Origin: CAZDDY01 sp964504455
GTDB lineage: Bacteria; Patescibacteriota; Minisyncoccia; Phycocordibacterales; UBA9973
Assembly (NCBI GenBank): GCA_964504455.1
Contig: CAZDDY010000013.1
Coordinates: 1 to 13,277 of the forward strand
Reading direction: 5' to 3'
DNA: 13,277 bases
The notes beneath the pieces are model-generated. The model had not been told where the DNA came from, searched no databases, and saw only the letters and a list, made by a program, of their open reading frames with translations. Positions 1-7,086 of the stretch are shown here, piece by piece; position 1 is the first letter of the stretch, and each line of letters starts with the position of its first letter. Position numbers and translations under genes: made by a program.

Positions 1-1280
1 CAGCGATGGAACGTATTCGTATCGCCGAAACAGAACGCAAAGATTACTACCTGTATATTGATGAATTCCAGAATTTTTCAACAGAAAGTTTCGCCTCAAT
101 TCTTTCTGAAGCACGTAAATATCGTTTGTGTTTAACAATCGCACACCAATATACTGCACAGCTTGAAGAAGAGGTTCGTGATGCGGTGTTTGGTAACGTT
201 GGAACCATGATTATTTTTAGAGTTGGTGCTGATGATGCTGATGCACTAGAGAAGGAATTTGAGCCCGAATTTACCGTCGAGGATTTTGTTAATTTGCCAA
301 ACCACCAAATTTATTTAAAGCTAATGGTTGATGGAATAACATCTCGGCCATTTTCTGCAACAACGCTTCCTCCACTTGTGGTAACAACTTCTCAAGAAGT
401 TAAGGACCAAGTAATAAAAATCACAAGAGAACTTTATACAAGACCACGACAAAGAGTTGAAGAAGAAATTGATCGGTGGAGTACAACTGTTCCTGGGCAA
501 CAAACGGAAGAAGGTGGCCCAGGAGAAGGGCGGTTTCGAGTTGAATGCGTCAACGACAAGAAGGTGTTCTATGTGCCGTTTGAACCAGATCCTACAAGAC
601 CACTGTATTGTAGAGAATGTTTATTAAAGATAAAAAATGGTGAACTAGAACCACAGGCTGGGTTTCGTCCGCCAAAGGAGAAAAACAAAGAGGTTGTTTC
701 TTACGACCCTCTTTCTGCTTTGGGAATTGAGTTTGTCCAAAATAAAGAACGAAAAGATCGACCTTCTCGACCATTTTCTCCAATCGGAAATAAAAATACT
801 ACTGTGCGCCAAACACCTTCACCACGTCCATTTCAACAAGAAAAGAAAAAAGAAGATGAGTCAGATAAAAAAGAAAGCTTACACTCTGTTCTTTCTCGAG
901 CCCTTCACATAGATCTTGGAAAGAAACCAGTTCAAAAACAAGAATTGGTAAAAGAAGAAGAAAAAAAACAAGAAAAACCCGAAACACTTTCATTGTCTGA
1001 GCTTACACAGAAGCCTCAAGTAGTTGAGCGACAGCAAATAAAGCCTAATCTTGATAAAGTCGTAAAAGAAGAAAACAGAGAATCACTACGAGACGCTATT
1101 AATAGAGCACTCAAGACTGCAGACGAAGAGACAGTTGTTTCCTCGCAAGAAACAACAGAAGAGGAAGATGTGGTATCAATCAAAGACAGTAAAGAAGAAA
1201 CAAAAAGAGAGCTCACTCAAAATGAGAAAGATAAAAAAACAGAAGTTTCTGCAGATGCTTTAAAACAACTTCTTGAATAG
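1..1280 (+). CDS. VirD4/TraG/HerA-like conjugation ATPase, C-terminal part (5' end outside window)
   Basis: The reading frame is open to the left edge, so the ATG at 6 is probably internal and the P-loop half of the protein is missing. Numbering from that Met, residues 14-24 hold a Walker B strand (YYLYIDEFQNF, D19-E20), followed by SEARKYRLCLTIAHQ, typical of the VirB4/VirD4/HerA ATPase group that pumps DNA or protein through type IV secretion machinery. After the ATPase core (to about 125) comes a zinc-ribbon-like patch with C181 and C202-R-E-C205. The tail from about 225 is charged and probably disordered. It carries two similar short helices, ESLHSVLSRAL (290-300) and ESLRDAINRAL (359-369), and a third looser one, SADALKQLLE, at the end. 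The next gene starts 3 nt after the stop, so the two are likely co-transcribed. The family is fairly sure; the exact subtype (coupling protein or VirB4-like) cannot be decided without the N-terminus. Confidence 0.75.
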   Translation, partial: AMERIRIAETERKDYYLYIDEFQNFSTESFASILSEARKYRLCLTIAHQYTAQLEEEVRDAVFGNVGTMIIFRVGADDADALEKEFEPEFTVEDFVNLPNHQIYLKLMVDGITSRPFSATTLPPLVVTTSQEVKDQVIKITRELYTRPRQRVEEEIDRWSTTVPGQQTEEGGPGEGRFRVECVNDKKVFYVPFEPDPTRPLYCRECLLKIKNGELEPQAGFRPPKEKNKEVVSYDPLSALGIEFVQNKERKDRPSRPFSPIGNKNTTVRQTPSPRPFQQEKKKEDESDKKESLHSVLSRALHIDLGKKPVQKQELVKEEEKKQEKPETLSLSELTQKPQVVERQQIKPNLDKVVKEENRESLRDAINRALKTADEETVVSSQETTEEEDVVSIKDSKEETKRELTQNEKDKKTEVSADALKQLLE

Positions 1281-1283
1281 TAT

Positions 1284-2842
1284 ATGAAAAGTGTCGGGCT
1301 CAAGCTTCTCTTTTCGATAACTTATTTTCTGTTTATTTCTCATATAGTGCATGGGGCCGTACATATTACAGAAGTCATGTATGATTTACCTGGGACCGAT
1401 ACAGACCGTGAATGGGTAGAAGTTTATAATGATAGTACAGAAGCAATAGATCTTACCGGGTGGAAATTTTTTGATGGGTCAAACCATAATCTTGTAATTC
1501 CACCAGAAAATGGGGGACAAGGAAGTATTGTTATTGCTGGCAGAGGTGTAGCAATTTTGGCTTCAGATGCAGCAACTTTTCTCTCCGAAAATCAGTCTTT
1601 TGCTGGAACGGTGATAGATACAGTCATGAGTTTGGGTAACACAGGAGATACACTTAAACTAATCAAAAATGATGGTAATATTGCTTTTGAAAATACGTAT
1701 ACAAATTCTGGCGGGCAAGGAGATGGAAACTCGCTTTCGTTGAAGGATTTGGTGTGGAGTGCGGGAGTACCAACTCCTGGAGAAGTTGGTGCGGTTGTTT
1801 CTGAAGAAGTTCCAACACCGACAAGTCAATCAATTCACAACAGAAGTCAAAAACAGATAGAGATTTTAATTGAATCCTTACCATCGCCACTTTTTTCAGG
1901 TGTGCCATACACATTCTCTGGACGTGTTGTTGATCGAGATGGCTTGCCGGTTACAGGGGGATGGTTTGTGTGGTCGTTCGGAAATGGTGAAATAAAAACT
2001 TTCTCACGACCAGAAACCCTTGAATACACCTACTTGTATCCAGGCACATATGCACTAACTTTTTCATACTACTATGCCTCTTTTTATCCAAAACCTGTTG
2101 TAACAAAACAAGTAGAAGTAACGGTTGTTTCACCAGATATAACATTCGGGACAGTGTTTCCCGACGGTTCTATAGAGATAAGAAATGAGGGAGCAAACGA
2201 TGTTGTTGTCTCAGGTTGGAAAATAAAATATGGTGCAAAAGAATTTGTATTTCCAACACCTACTGTTATTTTGTCAGGGAAAAGTATTGTAGTACCAAAG
2301 TCGATAAGTAACTTGTCGACCCCTATAGTTAAATCAGATTTAGCACTTTTTTCGGTTAATGACCAACCTATTATTTCACCAACGGCAAAAGTGAGTACAT
2401 CAATGGTTCTTTCAACAGCCAAGATAAATAAAGAAGAAAATTCTAACTCTGGTAGTGTTTTGGGTGATAGTGTAGGAGTACATACACAAGTAGAAGCAAG
2501 TGACATAATCGAGAAAAGCTATACAACTAGAAAGAAGTTCCTGGGGAGTCAATGGGATATATTTTTCATATTTCTTTTGACAGTAGTGTTTTGTAGTATA
2601 TTTNNNNNNNNNNNNNNNNNNNNNNNNNNNNNNNNNNNNNNNNNNNNNNNNNNNNNNNNNNNNNNNNNNNNNNNNNNNNNNNNNNNNNNNNNNNNNNNNN
2701 NNNTCAATGGGATATATTTTTCATATTTCTTTTGACAGTAGTGTTTTGTAGTATATTTTTTTTAAAAACAAAAGGGATAAAAAAATCACCTCTTGAAGAA
2801 GAGGCAAGTCAATTTACTATTACTGAGATAAAAGAAAACTAA
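1284..2842 (+). CDS. Secreted, membrane-anchored lamin-tail-domain protein (interrupted by assembly gap)
   Basis: The start ATG lies 3 nt after the upstream ATPase stop. Residues 1-24 form a signal peptide (basic start, hydrophobic core, likely cleavage near HIVHG/A). Residues 26-165 match a lamin tail domain (ITEVMYD, EWVEVYN, IDLTGW, then LGNTGDTLKLI), a beta-sandwich found on many bacterial surface proteins. Residues 193-282 resemble a PKD/Ig-like fold (FSGRVVDRDG, WSFGNG, YLYPGTY), and 285-340 look like a second, shorter lamin-tail-type strand set (GSIEIRNEG, VVVSGWKIKYG). A Ser/Thr-rich linker leads to a C-terminal membrane helix (about 424-441) and a short charged tail. As printed, the frame breaks after the N run. 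If the duplicated 55 bp and the Ns are collapsed, codon 440 continues in frame at 2759 and ends at TAA 2840-2842, giving 467 aa. The stop overlaps the convergent gene by 4 nt. Extracellular adhesion or pilus-assembly function is inferred only from context. Confidence 0.8.
2549..2603 (+). repeat. 55-bp direct repeat, copy 1 (left flank of N gap)
   Basis: This stretch is identical base for base to 2704-2758 across 55 bp and ends exactly where the Ns begin. It encodes the membrane helix of the lamin-tail protein. A perfect repeat of this length touching both edges of a 100-N spacer is the signature of two contigs that share one assembler k-mer overlap and were scaffolded without merging. Confidence 0.95.
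2604..2703. other. Assembly gap of exactly 100 N
   Basis: One hundred undetermined bases, a conventional placeholder length for a gap of unknown size. Because the flanks are identical, the true sequence here is probably absent: the genome would be 155 bp shorter (100 N plus one 55-bp copy). Confidence 0.97.
2704..2758 (+). repeat. 55-bp direct repeat, copy 2 (right flank of N gap)
   Basis: Second copy of 2549-2603, beginning at the first base after the Ns. Read in the same phase as copy 1 it encodes the same residues and continues into FLKTKGIKK and a natural C-terminus, which a real tandem copy separated by unknown sequence would not be expected to do so neatly. Confidence 0.95.
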
Positions 2843-3840
2843 CGCGTAATTCCCGGCAATAGTGGAACAGAAGTTTTACTTGGAAGCACCTCAGGTTGTT
2901 CTTCAGCCTCTGTTTCCTTTGCCGTTTCTTCTGTTTTATTTTTTTCTGTATTTGCTTCGGTTTTTATATCGTCAGTATTAACCTCTTGTTCTTCTGTTAC
3001 ATCTTCTGCTACTGCTTTTACATCTTCTTCAATTTTTTTAAGCTCAACTTTCAAGCTTGCCTCAAGCGATGCAGTGACGTCCTCGTCACTTTCTATAGGT
3101 TGTTCAATTTTTTTCTCATCAGAATTTTCCTCACCAAGCATAAGATCATTTTCTTTTTCTTCATCTTTAATTACCATTTTAGTAGATAGTGTCATGTTCT
3201 CAGTAGGTGTATTTAATTCATCAGATGCGATTTCATTATTTGTAACTGAATTTTCTTGAATTATTTTTTCTTCAGTTGTATCTTCTGCCACATCTAAAGA
3301 AGTTACAATCGGAATCAAAGATGCAGCACTCGCTAAGACAACATCACTCTTACCTTCGTCTTTTAAGGTTGATATTGCAGATTGTATTTCACTTACGTGT
3401 TCTTTTACAACCGTCGTAACAACCTGAGCTTGTTTTTTTGTTATAACACCTTTCTTTTTTAACTGTTTGACTTCATCAATACGTCGGATAAGTCTTTTTT
3501 GTTGCCAGTTTAAAATATCTTCTGGGCTATGTATAAGACTTCCTTCTATGATATTTTCCTTTACAGCTATTTTAATAGGGTAGAGCGCATCCCCAGGGAG
3601 AGAGTTTTCGGATGCAAAAGTTAAGGTGCCACCTCCCACAACAACGAAAACTAACACTGCAGCAGTAATTTTTGTAAAAAGTGGGGCATATTTTAGAGAC
3701 CAAGGTGAGTGAATGGGGAAGTGAAATACTTTTGTGTTTTCTACAATATAGGAAACAACACCGGCTTTCAGTCGGTTTCTTTCGCTTTCTGTCATTTTAA
3801 TGATAGAAAGTTTTTTTAGTTGTTCCTCAATTTTTTCCAT
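2839..3840 (-). CDS. DUF5667-type membrane protein, probable anti-sigma factor
   Basis: About 333 aa from the ATG at 3840. An upstream TTG at 3849 is also in frame, but the ATG is preceded by a weak AGAAG and is preferred. Numbering from the TTG, residues 1-58 are a small cytoplasmic region, 61-79 a single membrane helix (ITAAVLVFVVVGGGTLTFA), and 80-180 a DUF5667-like extracytoplasmic domain opening with the hallmark SLPGDALYPIK and continuing in charged helices (WQQKRLIRRIDEVKQLKKKG). Residues 190-325 are a low-complexity Glu/Lys/Thr-rich tail, probably disordered. DUF5667 proteins commonly sit beside ECF sigma genes. Here the gene overlaps the end of the upstream ECF gene by 14 nt, so translational coupling and an anti-sigma role are likely, although binding is inferred. 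The stop overlaps the convergent lamin-tail gene by 4 nt. Confidence 0.75.
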   Translation of the reverse strand: MEKIEEQLKKLSIIKMTESERNRLKAGVVSYIVENTKVFHFPIHSPWSLKYAPLFTKITAAVLVFVVVGGGTLTFASENSLPGDALYPIKIAVKENIIEGSLIHSPEDILNWQQKRLIRRIDEVKQLKKKGVITKKQAQVVTTVVKEHVSEIQSAISTLKDEGKSDVVLASAASLIPIVTSLDVAEDTTEEKIIQENSVTNNEIASDELNTPTENMTLSTKMVIKDEEKENDLMLGEENSDEKKIEQPIESDEDVTASLEASLKVELKKIEEDVKAVAEDVTEEQEVNTDDIKTEANTEKNKTEETAKETEAEEQPEVLPSKTSVPLLPGITR

Positions 3841-4345
3841 ATGTATCAAATACTTCTTTTATTTTCTCTATTCCTCGGTGAATTCTCACTGAAATAGTAT
3901 TTTCTGTTTCTCCAAACAATTCCGCAATATCCTTTACTGACATATCTTCGGTGTACCTTAAAAGTAAAACGTCTCTATATTTTTCATCAAGGGATCCGAC
4001 AACTTTTAAAACAAGCTCGGTATCAAATGTGATTTCGTTTTTTTCGGTTGTCATTTCTCCAACATCAAAACCAGTTTCCTGCAAGCTATCAAGCGATACA
4101 GACTTTTTTTTTCTGTGATGGTCAATGACCAGGTTTCCTGCAGTTCTATATACAAATGCCTTCATATTCTCAATTGTGTTTCCAGCTCTCATATATTCCC
4201 AGGTTTTTGTAAATGTTTCTTGGGTAATATCAAGCGCGACTTCACGATTTGAGATCTTAAAGAGGCAAAATCTAAACACGCCATCAGAGAGCTTTTCATA
4301 CTCTCTGACAAAGTCATTTTCTCTGTTTTTTTCTAAACGTGTCAT
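3827..4345 (-). CDS. ECF-family RNA polymerase sigma factor
   Basis: 172 aa, the usual size for group 4 (ECF) sigma factors, which hold only regions 2 and 4. Region 2 spans about 10-80: FRFCLFKISN, then DITQETFTKTWEYM, then AFVYRTAGNLVIDHHRKKK, the -10-binding and core-binding part. Region 4 spans about 115-168: YRDVLLLRYTEDMSVKDIAE, then the helix-turn-helix with TENTISVRIHRGIEKIKE for -35 recognition. The ATG at 4345 has no clear Shine-Dalgarno sequence. Its gene overlaps the downstream DUF5667 gene by 14 nt, the classic sigma/anti-sigma arrangement, and it is divergent from the NDH-2-like gene at 4465 across 119 bp. I looked for an autoregulatory GGAAC...CGTC promoter: a CGTC is present on the - strand (4353-4356) but no matching -35. 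The regulon is unknown. Confidence 0.9.
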   Translation of the reverse strand: MTRLEKNRENDFVREYEKLSDGVFRFCLFKISNREVALDITQETFTKTWEYMRAGNTIENMKAFVYRTAGNLVIDHHRKKKSVSLDSLQETGFDVGEMTTEKNEITFDTELVLKVVGSLDEKYRDVLLLRYTEDMSVKDIAELFGETENTISVRIHRGIEKIKEVFDTYGKN

Positions 4346-4449
4346 AACTTGTGACGAAATAAAGACCCTTTTCTTACAAAACGGATGTTATTTCTTAAGT
4401 CAATTTTACTTTATTTTTAAGGTTATTTCTAGTCTCGGGTCATAAAAAT

Positions 4450-4458
4450 TGCTATACT
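4450..4458 (+). promoter_or_regulatory. Extended -10 promoter (TGCTATACT), leaderless
   Basis: TGC followed by TATACT, ending 6 nt before the GTG at 4465, which puts the expected transcript start on or next to the start codon. No TTGACA-like -35 sits at the right distance, consistent with an extended -10 promoter. Confidence 0.7.
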
Positions 4459-4464
4459 TTCTGC

Positions 4465-5646
4465 GTGAAAAAGAAGAAAGTTGTTATCCTCGGGGCTGGC
4501 TTCGGTGGAGTTGAAGTGGCTCGGGAAATACATAGAAGAACAAGAGGGAAGGTTGAAATTGTTTTAGTTTCAAAGAAGCCGTATTTTGAGTATTATCCAG
4601 GGCTATATCGTGTCCTTTCCTCTGAACCACCCTTTGAGGTGTTTGTACCCTTAAAGTCACTGATACCAAGCAAGGTGACACTTTTTATTGATGAAGTAAT
4701 TGCGATTGAATTGAAAGAAAAGAAAATAGTTTTGAAAGAAGGGCTAATCGATGAGTATGATATTTTGGTGCTTGCCTTAGGAAGTGAAGCATTTTATTTT
4801 AATATACCTGGTATCGAAAAATATTCCTTGGGATGCAAATCTCTTGTTGACGTACGCTACTTGAGACGTGATCTTATTTCGAAAATAAATAGAATGCATG
4901 ATGAAAACAAAGAGCTTCATGTTGTTGTCGCCGGTGGTGGCCCAACTGGCGTTGAGATGGCTGGCCAACTCCACTCACTTTTTAAGGATGAATCACGTTT
5001 TCAAGACATAGACTGTGCTCGTCTTAAGGTTATTTTAGTTCAAGCAGACCCACGGCTTATCCCGCAACTTGGCTCAGAGAAGATTTCTGGAAAAGTGAAA
5101 GAAAGAATGAAGTCTTTAGGGATTGAAGTGTATACAGAAACAAAAATTGTTGAACAAAATGAAAGTGGTGTTGTGCTGTCAAATGGTACTCTTGAAACAG
5201 ATACTCTTATTTGGACAGCTGGTACACAAGTAAATACTGTTCTTCAAAAAACTGAGGGACTTATGTTAAGTCCAAAAAGAAAAATTTTAGTGAATGAATT
5301 TTTGCAAGCCAAGGGGTTAGATGGTGTGTATGTTGTTGGCGACAATGCTGATACAAAATATTCTGGGCTCGCACAAACTGCAGTATCAAACGGCGCATAT
5401 GTTGGTAAGGCTATTTCTAGGGTTCTTCTTGGAAAAAAAATATATCCGTATATACCAAATCATTCCCCAGCATATGTTATGCCTGTTGGGCGTTTCTGGG
5501 GCATTTTTTACTTTAGAGGTTTTACCATCACAGGAATTATTCCTCACATGATGCGATACGGAGTAGATGTATTTTACTTTTTCAGGCGGTTACACTTCTT
5601 TAATTTTTTAAGGTTATACATTAAGGGAAGATTGCCGGAAAATTAA
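4465..5646 (+). CDS. NDH-2-like FAD-dependent NAD(P)H oxidoreductase
   Basis: 393 aa, within the normal range for type II NADH dehydrogenases (COG1252 group), single-protein enzymes that move electrons from NADH through FAD to a quinone at the inner face of the membrane. Two Rossmann folds are visible: the FAD-binding GAGFGG (10-15) after a beta strand, and the NAD(P)H-binding VVVAGGGPTGVEMAG (153-167). The second FAD motif is VYVVGDNAD (288-296), followed by AQTAVSNGAYVGK. The C-terminal segment, about 345-388, is rich in Phe, Tyr, Ile and Arg (GIFYFRGF, FYFFRRLHFFNFLRLY), as expected for the amphipathic membrane-binding region. The GTG start is chosen because it precedes the FAD strand directly and lies 6 nt after an extended -10 element. 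Sulfide:quinone oxidoreductase is a related alternative, but the characteristic redox cysteine pair is not seen. The end lies 2 nt from the convergent glycosylase gene. Confidence 0.82.
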   Translation: MKKKKVVILGAGFGGVEVAREIHRRTRGKVEIVLVSKKPYFEYYPGLYRVLSSEPPFEVFVPLKSLIPSKVTLFIDEVIAIELKEKKIVLKEGLIDEYDILVLALGSEAFYFNIPGIEKYSLGCKSLVDVRYLRRDLISKINRMHDENKELHVVVAGGGPTGVEMAGQLHSLFKDESRFQDIDCARLKVILVQADPRLIPQLGSEKISGKVKERMKSLGIEVYTETKIVEQNESGVVLSNGTLETDTLIWTAGTQVNTVLQKTEGLMLSPKRKILVNEFLQAKGLDGVYVVGDNADTKYSGLAQTAVSNGAYVGKAISRVLLGKKIYPYIPNHSPAYVMPVGRFWGIFYFRGFTITGIIPHMMRYGVDVFYFFRRLHFFNFLRLYIKGRLPEN

Positions 5647-5648
5647 TT

Positions 5649-6230
5649 CTATAGTTTTTCTATTTTCTTAATTATCTTTGGGATTTTTTTAAAATCTGTT
5701 ATAAGTGTTTCTCGCATACTGCCATTATAAAGTGCCGATGCGGGATGGTAGAGTGGAAGGAAGTATTCGCACGTAATATGTTTGAATTTTTTGTGAAGAA
5801 GTTTTCCGTGCACATTTGAAATTTTTTCTTCTGGGAAAAAATTATTCATTGAATGTCTTCCAAGAAAAATAATTAGCCTTGGATTAATAAAATTAAGTTC
5901 TTCGTAGAGCCATGGAGCACATGATTCTTTTTCTCCTGGTTCCGGGTCTCTATTATCAGGTGGGCGATATTTTACGATGTTTGTAATGTATACATCTTCA
6001 CGCATCATATGTATCTCTTGTAACATTTCATTTAAAAATTGACCTGCACGGCCAACAAAAGGTACCCCCTGTTTATCTTCCTCTTTTCCTGGTGCCTCAC
6101 CAATAAAAATAATAGATGCACTTGGGTTACCATTTCCAAAAACTGGTTGAGTCGTAAACTTTTTTAAATCACACGTATTTTTTTCTGCCCACATCTTATG
6201 TATGTTCTCCAGTGCGGTTTTCCTATCCAT
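5649..6230 (-). CDS. Family 4 (UDGa-type) uracil-DNA glycosylase, Fe-S ligands incomplete
   Basis: Removes uracil from DNA, starting base-excision repair. From the ATG at 6230 the protein is 193 aa, normal for the family. Motif A GEAPGKEEDKQGVPFVGRAG (44-63) and the C-terminal HPASA motif are clear, and YITNIVKYRPPDNRDPEP (81-98) is the family signature segment. Family 4 enzymes usually bind a [4Fe-4S] cluster through four cysteines: a CxxC near the N-terminus, one in the VKCRPP segment, and one about 16 residues later. Here only C20 and C104 remain; K23 and Y88 occupy the other two places. The frame could start at a TTG at 6254, but an extended -10 promoter ends 7 nt before 6230 and overlaps the longer reading, so the ATG is preferred. 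Confidence 0.88.
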   Translation of the reverse strand: MDRKTALENIHKMWAEKNTCDLKKFTTQPVFGNGNPSASIIFIGEAPGKEEDKQGVPFVGRAGQFLNEMLQEIHMMREDVYITNIVKYRPPDNRDPEPGEKESCAPWLYEELNFINPRLIIFLGRHSMNNFFPEEKISNVHGKLLHKKFKHITCEYFLPLYHPASALYNGSMRETLITDFKKIPKIIKKIEKL

Positions 6231-6237
6231 ACTTGAA

Positions 6238-6246
6238 AGTATATCA
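6238..6246 (-). promoter_or_regulatory. Extended -10 promoter (TGATATACT), leaderless
   Basis: On the - strand TGA plus TATACT ends 7 nt before the ATG at 6230, so transcription would begin at or just before the start codon. This decides the glycosylase start: the alternative TTG at 6254 lies upstream of the promoter core. Confidence 0.7.
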
Positions 6247-6264
6247 AAATACAAAAAGGGCTAG

Positions 6265-6296
6265 AAAATATAAAAAGCTGACGATGATGTCAGCTT
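6265..6296 (-). terminator. Intrinsic terminator of the secreted-protein gene
   Basis: Read on the - strand: AAGCTGAC, loop ATCATC, GTCAGCTT, a perfect 8-bp stem, followed by TTTATATTTT. It lies 22 nt after the stop at 6319 and just ahead of the glycosylase promoter, separating the two transcripts. Confidence 0.82.
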
Positions 6297-6318
6297 GTAG
6301 TGGGTTATAAATAAATTA

Positions 6319-6996
6319 TTATTCAAATAGTACTGTAAGAAGGAGGCGGTGATTTTCTTTTTTTACGATGTTATGCCCGTACCCAAGTTCAACGCTCAGG
6401 TGTTTATTTCCAATTTTTATTGGTTCAGCCCATTTAACAAACGGACCCATATACATTTCTAAACTTCTTTGGGATTCTTGCCCCGGTTCACTTTCGTCAG
6501 GAGAATAAATTGTTTCGAAATCTCCACCAATAACGATCTTTTTTACAGTGATACCAGCATTTATCAGGAATGGTCCATAAAAGTGATAAACATTTTTTCC
6601 CATAGACATACTGACAGTCGAGAGCCAGTAAAATTTGTGATCATCATACTCGACTGTAAATCCTGCACCTGTTCCTTCGAATTTCCCAAAGTGCCGGTAA
6701 ATCATGGGAAGGAAAATCATCTTTTTTTTCTCTGTGTGTTCCCAATAAAGAGGGAACCCAATACCTATGGAGGTAACTCCTTTTTTGCCAAAATTGCTTG
6801 AAAGGTCAAAGGCGAATGTTTTTTCTCTTGCAATCAATGTTCTGAAAGCAAAGGCATTCTTTTCGTGTCCTTTATTTTTAACCACAGATTCTCCTCTTGC
6901 AAGAAGATGGAGGTACAAATCTTTTTTCTGTTCCTGTCCGTGAGTGCCATTGAAAAAAAATAGCCCTAAGGTGAGGATACATAAAGCTTTTCTCAT
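6319..6996 (-). CDS. Unknown secreted protein, beta-strand-rich, possible barrel
   Basis: 225 aa, family not recognised. Residues 1-20 are a signal peptide (MRKALCILTLGLFFFNGTHG) with probable cleavage before Q21, a style common in Bacteroidetes exported proteins. The mature part has many alternating hydrophobic and polar stretches with aromatic residues, such as KFYWLSTVSMSMG, VYHFYGPFLINAGIT, KIVIGGDFETIYS, LEMYMGPFVKWA and LSVELGYGHNI, ending in LLLTVLFE. This pattern suggests antiparallel strands that could form a small barrel or sheet. There are no cysteines after the signal peptide and no recognisable catalytic motif. The gene stands alone, with its own terminator, divergent from the gene at 7087 across 90 bp. 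If the host is a CPR bacterium without an outer membrane, a barrel would be unexpected; a secreted or cell-wall protein, or an acquired gene, are the alternatives. Confidence 0.65.
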   Translation of the reverse strand: MRKALCILTLGLFFFNGTHGQEQKKDLYLHLLARGESVVKNKGHEKNAFAFRTLIAREKTFAFDLSSNFGKKGVTSIGIGFPLYWEHTEKKKMIFLPMIYRHFGKFEGTGAGFTVEYDDHKFYWLSTVSMSMGKNVYHFYGPFLINAGITVKKIVIGGDFETIYSPDESEPGQESQRSLEMYMGPFVKWAEPIKIGNKHLSVELGYGHNIVKKENHRLLLTVLFE

Positions 6997-7071
6997 AAAT
7001 CGATTTTTTTCAATTTTAAAATTTTCGTATTCAAAATAACATAAAAAATCCTTTTAGGCAACAAAAGGCTA

Positions 7072-7080
7072 TGCTATAGT
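7072..7080 (+). promoter_or_regulatory. Extended -10 promoter (TGCTATAGT), leaderless
   Basis: TGC plus TATAGT ends exactly 6 nt before the ATG at 7087, the same spacing as at 4465. No -35 hexamer is obvious. It would drive the small helical protein and the coupled ychF gene. Confidence 0.7.
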
Positions 7081-7086
7081 GCCAGT

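Noticed and set aside
2549..2758. Genuine tandem repeat or small insertion inside the lamin-tail gene
   Set aside because: The copies abut exactly 100 Ns, are perfectly identical over 55 bp, and collapse to an intact frame, which points to unmerged contig ends.
2896..3259. Open frames on the + strand opposite the DUF5667 gene
   Set aside because: They are Phe/Cys- and Ser-rich shadows of the Glu/Lys/Thr-rich tail of the real gene, without start signals.
4346..4464. Autoregulated ECF promoter (GGAAC...CGTC) upstream of the sigma gene
   Set aside because: A CGTC is present on the - strand at 4353-4356, but the sequence at the -35 distance reads TTGTAAG, not a GGAAC-like element.
6997..7023. 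Palindromes AAATCGATTT and AATTTTAAAATT as operator sites
   Set aside because: They are short, AT-rich and expected by chance in this composition; there is no second copy elsewhere in the window.
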